Notes: generated by a model from the sequence alone, not told the origin. 64,000 bases of DNA from Phaeobacter sp. G2 (GCA_025163595.1 CP104100.1:2790001-2854000); one strand, 5' to 3'; shown: positions 45,972 to 55,050, numbered from the stretch's first letter. Numbers and translations: made by a program.

Positions 45972-46357
45972 GAGGAACCTTTCGAGGTAAAGGCCAGGAA
46001 TCCCGGCCCGGTTTCTTGCCGCTCTCATAGGGCAAGGGGTGAAATGCTGCAAGTATGGTGGCGCAAACCAGTCGAATAGACCCGGTTTTAGATCTATTGT
46101 CGCAGGCAAACCCGCGGCGACAGCAGATCGCGCGCAAAACGCCAGCGGTTTTGACCGCCCCCAAAGGTGTTCTCAGCAAAACGTTTCCAGCCCCGCTTGA
46201 CTAATAACCAGCAAAGTCCCGCCAGAATATGCTGCCCCTATAGGGCCGCTGAGATTGATAAAACAGATGCCTCTGGGCAAGCGCAGTTAACGTCACACAA
46301 ACCTGAGCTTGCTAGATTGGCTTTTCTGCCCCTTCCGGGCCTCGCAGAAAGACCAAA

Positions 46358-48307
46358 ATGCAGAGCCTCAAATCCCCCTCGGCAGGACTGCCTCTTCACG
46401 TCCTGCGCATGACAGTGCCCTTTGCGATGGCAGGCCTCTGCCTTTGGGCGATTTTCACCCGCATTGAGCTGCCCTCCCTTGCGGATCTCGGCGGTCTGCT
46501 TGGCGGCTTACAAATGTGGCAATGGCTGGCGGCCTGTGGTGCAACAGCGGTCAGTTTTTGGGCCTTGGGGCGCTATGATTCCGTGGCCCATCGACATCTG
46601 CAAACTGGCCTGGATGGTCCACAGGCGCGACGCGCCGGGATGGCCGCGATTGCCTTTTCGCAATTGGTCGGCTTTGGGCTGCTGACCGGGGCCTACGCCC
46701 GCTGGCGGTTGGTGCCGGGATTGACCGCGATGCAGGCTGCGCAGCTGACTGGCCTTGTCGGGCTGACTTTTCTGGCCGCACTGACAGTGATTTGCGGCAT
46801 TGCCATGGTCCTGTTTCCGGTCTTTGCCTGGTTCCCCCCCATAGGCGCCCTGCTGATCACCGCCGCCCTCACCGCTAGTCTCCTTAGCTTTGTGGCCCCC
46901 CGACTGGACCTCGGGTCTGTGTCATTGCGTTGGCCCTCGCTGACGGCCATGGCGGCGCTTTTGGTCTGGGCGCTCATTGATGTCACGGCCGCTGGCACGG
47001 CACTCTGGATGTTGTTGCCCGCCTCGCTTGACATTTCTTGGGCCACTTTGCTGGTGGTCTATGCCATCGCCCTGGGCGCCGCGATCCTGTCCTCTGCGCC
47101 TGGCGGCACTGGCCCTTTGGAACTGATGGTCTTTTCCCTACTGCCCGCACATGACAGCGCTGGCCTGCTCGCTGCACTGCTGGCGTTTCGGCTGGTCTAC
47201 TACGCCCTGCCCGCAGCCATCGCCTGCGTCGTGATGGTTGTGCCAGAGCGGCTCAAATCCACCCGCGCGCCGCTCACGGATCCGGATCTGTTGGGGGCAC
47301 AGCAACGCTCAGCCGAGACCCTGCACCACCACCGCCTGCGGGCAGAAAGTGGCGTAATCCGCCAAAATGGCGGCCATATTCAGGCCTTTGGGTTTAACCA
47401 GCTGGCGCTGTTGGACAGTCCGCAAATCTCTGTGGCGCTGTTTGACCCGATGACCGGCAATCTCAAAGAAACCCTCACGCCGTTGCAGCGATATGCCCGT
47501 CAGCGCAATACGGCACCCTGTTTTTACAAATGTTCAGCCCGCAACGCCCTGGCGGCGCGGCAAGCCGGCTGGGCGGTGTTGCGGATCGCCGCTGAAGCCG
47601 TGGTCTCGCCGATACATTTCAGCGAATCCGGATCCAACCATCGCCAATTGCGGCGCAAACTGCGCCATGCGGAAAAAGCCGGTATTAGCGTCCGCCCCGC
47701 ACCCCCCAACCTGCCATTGGACCAAATGGCAGCCCTGGATCAAGCCTGGCAGGATCGCCACGGCAGCGCCCATGGCACCACCATGGGCCGCTTTGAGGCC
47801 AATTACCTGACCATGCAGCGTGTCTTTCTCGCCTGGCAGGAGGAGCGCATTATCGGTTTTGTCAGCCTGCACACTGCTGAAACAGAATGGTGCCTTGATC
47901 TGATCCGCATCTGCCCAAATGCCCCCGATGGGACGGGCCATATCATGCTGCGTGCAGCCATTGCTGCCGCACGGGAAGACGAGGTTCCTCGCCTGTCACT
48001 GGCGGCCGTCCCCGATCACCGCTTAGCCCCCCGCATGGACCAGGGCCTGCGCAGGTTCAAAGCCTGCTTTGCACCAGACTGGCAGCCCCGCTACATGGCC
48101 TGCCCAACCTGGGCTGATATGGCAATCGCCGGATTTGAACTTTACCGCCTGATCCATCGCCCTGGCCCGGTTCACCCCGCCAGCCTGGCGCTGCTGCACA
48201 GGCAAAACGGCAACCCGGGCACAGACCGAGACGCCGAAACATTAGCCTGGCAGAGCGCACAGGAGGCTCAGCCAGGATCAGCGCATTCTGCTGCGCGTGC
48301 CTCATGA
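46358..48307 (+). CDS. MprF-like membrane protein with DUF2156 (GNAT-fold) domain
   Basis: A 649-residue protein. The N-terminal 300 residues hold about eight membrane segments (LRMTVPFAMAGLCLWAIF, AGMAAIAFSQLVGFGLLTGAYARWRL and so on), resembling the flippase half of MprF but shorter. The C-terminal soluble half (residues 330-620) matches the phosphatidylglycerol lysyltransferase/DUF2156 domain, with ALLDSPQISVALFD, SNHRQLRRKLRHAEKAGISV and CLDLIR..GHIMLRAAI. Such enzymes transfer an amino acid or acyl group to a membrane lipid. Whether the product is an aminoacyl lipid or another is not clear. The first ATG at 46358 is assumed. It is not in an obvious operon. Confidence 0.8.
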   Translation: MQSLKSPSAGLPLHVLRMTVPFAMAGLCLWAIFTRIELPSLADLGGLLGGLQMWQWLAACGATAVSFWALGRYDSVAHRHLQTGLDGPQARRAGMAAIAFSQLVGFGLLTGAYARWRLVPGLTAMQAAQLTGLVGLTFLAALTVICGIAMVLFPVFAWFPPIGALLITAALTASLLSFVAPRLDLGSVSLRWPSLTAMAALLVWALIDVTAAGTALWMLLPASLDISWATLLVVYAIALGAAILSSAPGGTGPLELMVFSLLPAHDSAGLLAALLAFRLVYYALPAAIACVVMVVPERLKSTRAPLTDPDLLGAQQRSAETLHHHRLRAESGVIRQNGGHIQAFGFNQLALLDSPQISVALFDPMTGNLKETLTPLQRYARQRNTAPCFYKCSARNALAARQAGWAVLRIAAEAVVSPIHFSESGSNHRQLRRKLRHAEKAGISVRPAPPNLPLDQMAALDQAWQDRHGSAHGTTMGRFEANYLTMQRVFLAWQEERIIGFVSLHTAETEWCLDLIRICPNAPDGTGHIMLRAAIAAAREDEVPRLSLAAVPDHRLAPRMDQGLRRFKACFAPDWQPRYMACPTWADMAIAGFELYRLIHRPGPVHPASLALLHRQNGNPGTDRDAETLAWQSAQEAQPGSAHSAARAS

Positions 48308-48474
48308 TCTAGTTGAGGATTATGCATTTGCGCTCCCGGCTCTGCCATGACACAGCACGTCTAATCCTTGGCGGCCTATGGTTTCTGGCGTAAATCTGTG
48401 ACAAATAGTGCAACCGACAGCCAAGCAGACCGAAGAACAGCCGACACTTGCCTCTCCTTTTACAGGACATACCG

Positions 48475-49500
48475 ATGACCAATTTTTTTGCCGAATTCCT
48501 AATGGAAAAAGACGTCCTTCTGGCCGATGGCGCCACGGGCACCAATCTCTTTAACATGGGGTTGCAGTCCGGGGATGCGCCCGAGCTGTGGAATACGGAT
48601 GAACCCAAAAAGATCATGGCGCTGTACCAGGGCTCGGTGGATGCAGGCAGTGACCTGTTCCTGACCAACAGCTTTGGTGGCACCGCTGCCCGTTTGAAAC
48701 TGCACGACGCTCAGGGGCGGGTGCGGGAGCTCAACCGCGCCGCTGCAGAACTGGGTCGCGAAGTTGCCGATAAGGCCAATCGCAAGATCGCTGTTGCAGG
48801 CTCGGTTGGCCCCACCGGTGAAATCATGTTGCCTGTGGGTGAGTTGAGCCACGAACTGGCTGTCGAAATGTTCCACGAGCAAGCCGAAGCCCTGAAAGAA
48901 GGCGGTGTTGACGTGCTCTGGGTTGAGACCATTTCAGCCCCCGAAGAATTTCGCGCCGCCGCCGAGGCCTTTGCCCTGGCAGATATGCCCTGGTGTGGCA
49001 CCATGAGCTTTGACACCGCCGGGCGCACCATGATGGGCGTCACCTCTGCCGATCTGGCCCAGCTGGTTGAGGATCTGCCCAATCCACCGCTGGCCTTTGG
49101 CGCCAACTGCGGCACCGGGTCGTCGGATATTCTGCGTACCGTTCTGGGCTTTGCCGCCCAGGGCACGGAACGGCCGATTATTTCCAAGGGCAACGCCGGC
49201 ATTCCAAAATACGTTGATGGGCACATCCACTATGATGGCACCCCCGAACTGATGGGCGAATATGCCGTCATGGCGCGGGATTCTGGCGCCAAAATCATCG
49301 GTGGCTGCTGTGGCACCATGCCGGAGCACCTGCGGGCCATGCGCCAGGCCCTGGACACCCGCCCCCGTGGAGACCGCCCAAGCCTGGAGAAAATTGTCGA
49401 GGTGCTAGGTCCCTTTACCTCTGCCAGCGATGGCACTGGTGAAGAGGAAAAGGCCGCCAGCGAACGCCGCTCCCGTCGCGGAAGCCGCCGTCGCAGCTAA
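48475..49500 (+). CDS. bmt: Homocysteine S-methyltransferase (BHMT/MetH N-domain type)
   Basis: A 341-residue TIM barrel of the Pcf/homocysteine methyltransferase family. The zinc ligands are the Cys in GANCGTGSSD near residue 208 and the paired Cys in IIGGCCGTMP near residue 276. DGATGTNLFNMG at the N terminus binds homocysteine. The start at 48475 has AGGA upstream. Such genes are usually labelled betaine-homocysteine methyltransferase. In roseobacters (Phaeobacter inhibens) a methionine synthase split over separate proteins has been described, and the corrinoid protein encoded 2 kb downstream fits that. A role as the homocysteine half of split MetH is therefore at least as likely as betaine use. 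The C terminus is Arg/Ser-rich. Confidence 0.85.
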   Translation: MTNFFAEFLMEKDVLLADGATGTNLFNMGLQSGDAPELWNTDEPKKIMALYQGSVDAGSDLFLTNSFGGTAARLKLHDAQGRVRELNRAAAELGREVADKANRKIAVAGSVGPTGEIMLPVGELSHELAVEMFHEQAEALKEGGVDVLWVETISAPEEFRAAAEAFALADMPWCGTMSFDTAGRTMMGVTSADLAQLVEDLPNPPLAFGANCGTGSSDILRTVLGFAAQGTERPIISKGNAGIPKYVDGHIHYDGTPELMGEYAVMARDSGAKIIGGCCGTMPEHLRAMRQALDTRPRGDRPSLEKIVEVLGPFTSASDGTGEEEKAASERRSRRGSRRRS

Positions 49501-49696
49501 AGCCTTAAAATGAAATTCGACATCGTTGCCACCGCGTTTGGTGGCAACGATACCGCCAAAGCGACTTTTCCCGCCGGATCCAGGCCTGTGAAATACCCGC
49601 GCGTGTCGCGACACGACCTGCCAATTTGGCGACAGTGACAGCGTTGGATGTGGGGCTGACAAAGCAGCAGACGCATCCTTTTCTGCCCCCCCCAGA

Positions 49697-50231
49697 GGCT
49701 TTGTTGCACAAATCGCTTCAGGGATTCACTGCGTGAATCCAGCATGATAGCTGGCGGGAATGAGCAGTTGGTCACCCACAAAATACAAGACCAAGATCTG
49801 GCCGTCGTATAACACGGCGTTGAAGCAGCGCGGATCGATGTCCATTTGGTTCGCCCCCGAGATGGTCTGGGTTCCGCCGCCGAATAGTAAGCCCGGGCGA
49901 CAACAGAGTTTCAGTAACCCACCACAGCCGGAGCCATCGCTCGGAACGATGCAGTGGATGCCTCGCGCTACCTCGGTCGAACCATTTGGAAGCGATGGAG
50001 CGGGTATCACCGCAGGAGCCGCGTCGAGACCAATATGCACTGTGTGAAGCAATTGGGCCAATCCTTGATGGCCCGAGACTTCGACCGACAGGTCGCTGAG
50101 ATCCAAATCCGGATCGCCGTATTGAACCGCTACACCGCTCTTGGCAAACCTGTCACAGAGCCCGCAGGATAACTCTAACTCCGTCCGGGAAAGGGGGAGG
50201 CTGTCCTTCAGAGGATTTGCGCAACAAAGCC
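49697..50231 (+). mobile_element. Internally deleted IS5-family element (non-autonomous remnant)
   Basis: Ends match the intact IS at 6811-7862: left repeat GGCTTTGTTGCACAAATC (49697-49714), right repeat GATTTGCGCAACAAAGCC (50214-50231) with one mismatch. The length is about 535 bp against 1052 bp. Inside, the transposase N terminus (MSSWSPTKYKTKIW, from 49760) jumps to the C-terminal part (DASRYLGRTIWKRW to VTEPAG, ending 50172), in a different frame, so the centre with both Asp residues is lost. No target duplication is obvious. Confidence 0.85.
49760..50172 (+). pseudogene. IS5 transposase remnant with internal deletion
   Basis: The frame from 49760 encodes about 55 residues like the N terminus of the intact transposase at 6866-7798, then loses similarity. 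The frame ending at 50172 encodes the last 72 residues, including RSRVETNMHCVKQLGQ with the catalytic Glu. The DDE core is missing, so the gene cannot make active enzyme. Both terminal repeats remain, so the element could still be moved by an enzyme supplied elsewhere. Confidence 0.85.
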
Positions 50232-50273
50232 ACTTCCGCCCACGAAAGCGCCATCGGCACAGCTAAAGACAAA

Positions 50274-51353
50274 TCAAAACAGCCCGAGCTGATCCCCCGG
50301 TTGGGGAGGCCGTTCAAACAGATCCGTTGTGAGATCTGGCTGACGCTCCGCAAGCCCCAACCGCCGACAGGCTGCATTGAATCGGCGCCCGATCATGGCG
50401 GCGTATTCCCCCTCGCCGCGCATGCGTTGCCCCCAGCGTGGGTCATAGTCACGCCCGCCATGCATTTCTCGCAGCCGTGCCATCACCTTTGCCGCACGAC
50501 CGGGCTCATGTTCCGCCAGCCAGTCCTGCCACAGCTCCGACACTTCGCGCGGCAACCGCAGCATGATCCAGCTGGCCGCATCCGCGCCCGCAGAAGCACC
50601 AGCAGCCAGGAGGGCCTCCAGCTCGTGATCCGTCAGCCCCGGCACCACAGGTGAGGCCATCAGACGAACCGGCACGCCTGCATCAGACAGACGGTTGATC
50701 ACCGCCAGCCTCCGCGCAGGCGTCGGTGCACGCGGCTCCATCCGGCGCGACAGCTCCGGGTCCAGGGTGGTAACAGAGATCCCAACCCGCACCAGGCCTT
50801 TGGTTGCCATATCCGACAGAAGATCAAGATCGCGCTCTATCAGACTGCCCTTGGTGACAATGGCAATCGGATGGTTGAAGTCCTGCAGCACCTCCAAGCA
50901 GGCCCGCGCCAGGCCGTGGTCACGCTCGCAAGGCTGGTAGGGGTCGGTATTGGTGCCCATGGCCAGGGTTGCCACCTTGTAGCGCGGCTTTGACAGCTCC
51001 TGTCGCAGCACCTGCGCCACATTGGGACGGGCAATCAGACGGGTTTCGAAATCCAACCCCGGCGACAGGCCAAGATAGGCGTGACTGGGGCGGGCAAAAC
51101 AATAGATGCAGCCGTGTTCACAGCCCCGGTACGGATTGACCGAGCGATCAAAGGGCAGATCCGGTGAGCGGTTGTATGAAATGGCGCTGCGGACCTGTTC
51201 GAGCCGAATTTCGGTGGGAATCACCTCTGGGGGCTGCTCTTGTTCCCAGCCATCGTCAACGGACTCGCGGCCCAAATCAAAGCGGCTTGACGCATTGCTG
51301 AGGCTGGCGCGGGCTTTGCGACGCAGCGCGGGGGAGTGAATCATCTGTTCCAT
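50274..51353 (-). CDS. PA0069-family radical SAM protein (SplB-like)
   Basis: A 359-residue radical SAM enzyme. The Fe-S cluster motif is NPYRGCEHGCIYCFAR near residue 80, a CxxxCxxC arrangement. ATLAMGTNTDPYQPCE, PIAIVTKGSLIERD and VGISVTTLDPELSRRMEPRAP follow in the barrel, the last typical of the Rv2578c/PA0069 group related to spore photoproduct lyase (core SVTTLD). The substrate is unknown; DNA repair has been suggested for relatives but not shown. It is a single gene convergent with the IS remnant and divergent from the corrinoid gene. Confidence 0.88.
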   Translation of the reverse strand: MEQMIHSPALRRKARASLSNASSRFDLGRESVDDGWEQEQPPEVIPTEIRLEQVRSAISYNRSPDLPFDRSVNPYRGCEHGCIYCFARPSHAYLGLSPGLDFETRLIARPNVAQVLRQELSKPRYKVATLAMGTNTDPYQPCERDHGLARACLEVLQDFNHPIAIVTKGSLIERDLDLLSDMATKGLVRVGISVTTLDPELSRRMEPRAPTPARRLAVINRLSDAGVPVRLMASPVVPGLTDHELEALLAAGASAGADAASWIMLRLPREVSELWQDWLAEHEPGRAAKVMARLREMHGGRDYDPRWGQRMRGEGEYAAMIGRRFNAACRRLGLAERQPDLTTDLFERPPQPGDQLGLF

Positions 51354-51576
51354 TCACCCATTGTGGCAGTGATTTTGGAACAAATGAAGAACAAACCCGC
51401 GAAATCGAAGATTTCCTTGCGAATTCTTCATTATCAATCTGCATATTTTGGCCCTATAGGTCGGTCCAGACAATGGCAATGTCGCAAATAATGCAGTCTC
51501 GACGCGGCAATATGGCCCAATAGTCGGCACAACGATGCCACGCCGGGGACTCCCCGCCCACTCAAGGAATAGGCGC
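51354..51576. promoter_or_regulatory. Divergent promoter region of the radical SAM and corrinoid genes
   Basis: A 223-bp AT-rich gap. Before the corrinoid start it has a small hairpin CGGGG..CCCCG (51542-51554) and AAGGAAT about 10 nt before the ATG. I looked for a SAM or cobalamin riboswitch and found no matching core. Confidence 0.4.
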
Positions 51577-52275
51577 ATGTCAGAAGAAGAAGAAATCATC
51601 CTGGCGGAACTGGACGACGAAGAACTTGTCCAACAGATGTTTGATGACCTTTATGACGGTATGAAGGAAGAAATCGAAGAAGGTGTTCAGATCCTTCTGT
51701 CGCGCGACTGGGAGCCCTATAAGGTGCTGACAGAAGCGCTGGTTGGCGGCATGACCATTGTTGGCGCCGACTTCCGCGATGGCATCCTGTTTGTTCCAGA
51801 AGTTCTGCTGGCGGCAAACGCGATGAAGGGCGGCATGGCGATCCTGAAACCTCTGCTGGCGGCAACTGGCGCGCCACGTATGGGTTCGATGGTGATTGGC
51901 ACCGTCAAAGGCGACATCCACGATATCGGCAAAAACCTTGTCTCGATGATGATGGAAGGCGCTGGTTTTGAGGTGGTCGACCTGGGCATCAACAACCCGG
52001 TCGAAAACTACCTGGAAGCGCTGGAAGAGCATAACCCCGACATCCTGGGCATGTCCGCCCTGCTGACCACCACCATGCCCTACATGAAAGTGGTGATCGA
52101 CACGATGATCGAACAAGGCAAGCGCGATGACTATGTTGTTCTGGTTGGCGGCGCACCGCTGAACGAAGAATTTGGCAAAGCAATCGGCGCTGACGGCTAT
52201 TGCCGGGACGCCGCTGTTGCAGTGGAAATGGCCAAGGACTTTGTTGCGCGCAAGCACAACCAGATGAGCGCCTGA
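51577..52275 (+). CDS. B12-binding corrinoid methyltransferase protein
   Basis: A 232-residue protein. The N-terminal cap helices (about 15-100) contain EEIEEGVQILLSRDWEPYKVL and ILFVPEVLLAANAM, the MetH cap pattern. The cobalamin-binding domain (105-225) has GTVKGDIHDIGKNLVSMM, in which DxHxxG supplies the His ligand to cobalt, then GMSALLTTTMPYMKVVI and VLVGGAPLNEEFG. It carries a methyl group between partner enzymes. The start at 51577 (MSEEEEIILAELD) was preferred over 51535. It overlaps closely with the DUF1638 gene (1-bp gap) and lies near bmt, which suggests the methyl carrier of a split methionine synthase or a related methylamine/betaine pathway. Confidence 0.9.
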   Translation: MSEEEEIILAELDDEELVQQMFDDLYDGMKEEIEEGVQILLSRDWEPYKVLTEALVGGMTIVGADFRDGILFVPEVLLAANAMKGGMAILKPLLAATGAPRMGSMVIGTVKGDIHDIGKNLVSMMMEGAGFEVVDLGINNPVENYLEALEEHNPDILGMSALLTTTMPYMKVVIDTMIEQGKRDDYVVLVGGAPLNEEFGKAIGADGYCRDAAVAVEMAKDFVARKHNQMSA

Positions 52276-52276
52276 T

Positions 52277-52996
52277 TTGGCACGCAAAGGACGTGCAGCC
52301 CGCTTAACCGAGCGGGCTGCATTTCGCCCCCCCACAGGGCGCACGCTTGAGGAAAGCTCCCTCACAGAACAGGGTCTGGCCGCCCCTGAAAAGAAACACG
52401 GCCGTATTCTGCTGATCGCCTGCGGCGCCCTGGCGCGCGAAATCCTCGCCATCACCGACATCAACGGGCTGGATCATATCGACCTCACCTGCCTGCCCGC
52501 CAAACTGCATCTTTACCCCGATCAGATCACCATTGCGGTTGAAGGCGCGGTTTTGAAACATCGCGGTACATACGACAAGATCTGTGTTGTCTATGCCGAT
52601 TGCGGCACCGGTGGGGAGCTGAAGCAAAAATGCGACGAGCTGGGCGTGGAGATGGTGCCCGGGCCCCATTGCTATTCCTTCTTTGAGGGCAACGCGCAGT
52701 TTGCACAACATACCGAGGCTGGCGAAATCACCGCATTCTACCTCACGGATTTTCTGGTGAAACAGTTTGATGCCTTCATCTGGAAACCCATGGGGCTGGA
52801 CAAGAACCCCGAGCTGCGCGACATGATTTTTGGCAACTACACCAAGCTGGTCTACCAGTCGCAGCTCAGCGATCCGGCGCTGCTGGCAAAGGCGCAAGAC
52901 TGCGCTACCCGCATGGGGCTGGCGTTTGAACACCGGCACACAGGCTATGGCGAGCTGCAAGACGCAGTACTGAACTGGGGCACGGCCAAAACCTGA
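52277..52996 (+). CDS. DUF1638 family protein
   Basis: A 239-residue protein. After a basic leader of about 40 residues, the DUF1638 domain begins GRILLIACGALAREIL, then LTCLPAKLHLYPDQI, VVYADCGTGGELKQKC, GPHCYSFFEG and TDFLVKQFDAFIWKPMGLD. Conserved Cys and His residues (CGA, DCGTGG, GPHCY) suggest a metal or cofactor site. DUF1638 genes are often found beside corrinoid methyltransferase genes, as here (1-bp gap after the corrinoid gene). The role is unknown; help with corrinoid activation or methyl transfer is inferred. The first codon is TTG; a later start is possible. Confidence 0.8.
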   Translation: MARKGRAARLTERAAFRPPTGRTLEESSLTEQGLAAPEKKHGRILLIACGALAREILAITDINGLDHIDLTCLPAKLHLYPDQITIAVEGAVLKHRGTYDKICVVYADCGTGGELKQKCDELGVEMVPGPHCYSFFEGNAQFAQHTEAGEITAFYLTDFLVKQFDAFIWKPMGLDKNPELRDMIFGNYTKLVYQSQLSDPALLAKAQDCATRMGLAFEHRHTGYGELQDAVLNWGTAKT

Positions 52997-53022
52997 GGGA
53001 AGGGATTTCCCCCGCCCTCAGG
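52992..53022. terminator. Hairpin between DUF1638 gene and GST gene
   Basis: CCTGAGGG (52992-52999) pairs with CCCTCAGG (53015-53022) around an inner GGGA..TCCC stem. It lies between convergent genes but lacks a long T run, so a terminator is only probable. Confidence 0.5.
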
Positions 53023-53045
53023 CTCGGGTCCAGGTAGGTTAAGGA

Positions 53046-53675
53046 TCAGGCTGAGGCTTTGACCTCCAAGTTTTGTAGCGCCTCTGCTTCAAACGCCTCC
53101 ATCGCGGTGCTGTCCTGCGCCGCTGCCACCCGGGCCACCCAGGCTTTCACCACAGCACTGTCGGGCATCAAATGCGGCGCCCAAAGAAAGGCTGAGGCCA
53201 TGATGAGATCGGCCACAGTCAGGTCATCGCCCAGCAGAAACGGGCCGTCCCGCAACCCCGTTTCCAGCTGTGCCCCGACCTCGGTCAGGGTGCGAAATGT
53301 CCCCACCAGCGCCGGGTGGTTCACTTCAGCAAACTGCGCCACCAGCGCAGGCTCCAGCACTCCGCCATAGTAACATATCCAGCTCAGGTAGCTGCCCCGC
53401 CCCGGAGCGCCGATCTTGGGGCTCAAGGGTTGGCCAAACAGCTCATCCAGATACATCATGATGGCGCCACTCTCGCGAATGGTCTCGCCCTCATCGGTGA
53501 TCAGATACGGCACCTTGCCTTCGGGGTGGGCATTCATCGGGTCCCGCCGTCCCGTACCATCATTTTTGACAACATCGACGCAGATAACCTCCACCGCGTC
53601 GAGCTTTCCCATCAGCATAAGCTGGGAGATGACACGGGAAGAGCGGGTGTTGGGAGAATGATATAGCTTTGGCAT
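53046..53675 (-). CDS. Glutathione S-transferase family protein
   Basis: A 209-residue GST. The thioredoxin-like N domain reads MPKLYHSPNTRSSRVISQL, with Ser or Thr near residue 10-13 as possible catalytic residues, and the glutathione-binding GKVPYLITDEGETIRESGAI near 53-72 (VPYL and ESGAI are the cores). The helical C domain contains GDDLTVADLIM near residue 150. Substrates are unknown. It is divergent from a WYL-domain regulator, with about 95 bp between the starts, and may be its target. Confidence 0.9.
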   Translation of the reverse strand: MPKLYHSPNTRSSRVISQLMLMGKLDAVEVICVDVVKNDGTGRRDPMNAHPEGKVPYLITDEGETIRESGAIMMYLDELFGQPLSPKIGAPGRGSYLSWICYYGGVLEPALVAQFAEVNHPALVGTFRTLTEVGAQLETGLRDGPFLLGDDLTVADLIMASAFLWAPHLMPDSAVVKAWVARVAAAQDSTAMEAFEAEALQNLEVKASA

Positions 53676-53770
53676 CAGAAAAGAACCTTTCAGGTTTTGG
53701 TTGTCGATGCGGGCTATATGGCGCTATCCTCCTGCCAAATTCTGTCAGGAGCGATTGCTTAGCTTACCCC

Positions 53771-54505
53771 ATGGCCAAATCTGATCGTCTGTTTCGTCTG
53801 CTGCATCTTATCCGAGGGCTCACGCCGCCGGTGACCGCCGCCCGGCTGGCTGCCGCGATGGAGGTCTCAGAGCGCACTATCTACCGCGACATCGACAGCC
53901 TGCGCGCCGCTGGTGCCAGGATCGAGGGAGAGGCCGGCCTGGGCTACACCATGGTCGAGGACCCCGCCCTGCCGCCGCAGACCTTTACCCAGATCGAAAT
54001 CGAAGCCCTGACGCTGGGCTTGGCGGAGGTTGGGCAGCGGGGTGACAGCGATCTGGCGCAGGCTGCCAGTGATGCGCTGGTGAAAATTCTGGCGACCCTG
54101 CCCGAACGGCAGCAGCGCCAGGCCATGCATGCGGTCAATCTGGCGCATCGCTTTACGGCGCCGCAAACCCCCACCATCGACATGACGCTGCTGCGTGAAG
54201 CCATGTGGGCCGAAGAGGCGCTGGAAATTGGTTACCGGGACCTAAAAGACGCCCAGACCCGACGGCGCATCTATCCGCTTGCCCTGTCCTACCATGACCA
54301 TGCGGTGATGTTGCTGGCCTGGTGCTGCAAACGCGCGGATTTTCGTATGTTTCATGTCACCCGCATTGATGGCTATGCAAAAACCGGCGAAAGCTTTCGC
54401 CCCCGTCGGGTATCGCTGCTGCGAGACTACATTGCGCAGCTGCAAGCGCGCGGCAAAACCAGGCAGGCGCTCACTTGCGATCCAGACAAGACCCCGCCGC
54501 GTTAA
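53771..54505 (+). CDS. DeoR-type HTH / WYL-domain transcriptional regulator (YafY-like)
   Basis: A 244-residue regulator. The helix-turn-helix (residues 3-60) reads SDRLFRLLHLIRGL, VTAARLAAAMEVSERTIYRDIDSLRAAG (ERTIYRDIDSL is the diagnostic part). The WYL domain (135-220) contains ALEIGYRD and RRIYPLALSYHDHAVMLLAWC, and binds an unknown ligand. The start was set at the ATG at 53771; a longer reading to 53669 would overlap the GST start. It is divergent from the GST gene, so regulation of that gene is plausible. Its 3' end overlaps the sufE 3' end by 4 bp. Confidence 0.9.
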   Translation: MAKSDRLFRLLHLIRGLTPPVTAARLAAAMEVSERTIYRDIDSLRAAGARIEGEAGLGYTMVEDPALPPQTFTQIEIEALTLGLAEVGQRGDSDLAQAASDALVKILATLPERQQRQAMHAVNLAHRFTAPQTPTIDMTLLREAMWAEEALEIGYRDLKDAQTRRRIYPLALSYHDHAVMLLAWCCKRADFRMFHVTRIDGYAKTGESFRPRRVSLLRDYIAQLQARGKTRQALTCDPDKTPPR

Positions 54506-54912
54506 AGCTGTGCCGCCGCCGTGTCGCGAATGCGCTCGATCATTGCCCGCACCCCATTAGAGCGCTGCGCCGACAGATGTTCGTTCAGACCCAAACGCTC
54601 CAGTTCGGCCCGGGCATCCACCGCCACGACCTCAGCCAGCGTAAGCCCGTTGTAGAGGCTGCGCAGCACCGCAATCAAACCGCGTACAATCAGCGCATCG
54701 CTTTCGCCGTCAAAATGAAACCGCCCGTCACTGATTGTTGGATGCAGCCAAACCTGACTGGCACAGCCGTCGACCTTGGTGGCAGGCACCTTCAGTGCCT
54801 CTTCCAAAGGCTCCATTGCCTTGCCCTGTTCGATCACATGGCGATAGCGATCTTCCCAGTCTTCCAGGAATTCAAAATCTTCGACAATCTCTTCAAATGC
54901 GGCGCTGGCCAT
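54502..54912 (-). CDS. sufE: SufE-family sulfur acceptor
   Basis: A 136-residue protein. The active-site Cys lies in KVDGCASQVWLHP near residue 50, and FEFLEDWEDRYRHVIEQGK and GLIAVLRSLYNGLTLAEV are family segments. SufE accepts sulfur from SufS and stimulates it in Fe-S cluster assembly. No other suf genes are in the window. It is convergent with the WYL regulator. Confidence 0.92.
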   Translation of the reverse strand: MASAAFEEIVEDFEFLEDWEDRYRHVIEQGKAMEPLEEALKVPATKVDGCASQVWLHPTISDGRFHFDGESDALIVRGLIAVLRSLYNGLTLAEVVAVDARAELERLGLNEHLSAQRSNGVRAMIERIRDTAAAQL

Positions 54913-55050
54913 GTCCGGGCGTCCCCTCGTTTGTGACGGAAATCAGCAATGCAGCACCTAAGCCGCCTGTCCATGCTTTTCAACAGCTTTTCAAGCGCCG
55001 CGCAATCGGGTAACCACAATCAACCAGACTTAAAAGACGGGCGGGACGAC

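Noticed and set aside
44667..46079. A 470-codon + strand frame
   Set aside because: It spans the antisense of purQ, purS and purC and shows no domain.
48308..48474. Possible SAM-II riboswitch before the homocysteine methyltransferase
   Set aside because: The sequence lacks the expected stem-loop and pseudoknot core; nothing beyond a ribosome site could be supported.
51354..51576. Possible SAM/SAH or cobalamin riboswitch before the corrinoid gene
   Set aside because: A weak resemblance to the CACAACG part of SAM/SAH motifs was seen, but the conserved core and pairing were not found.
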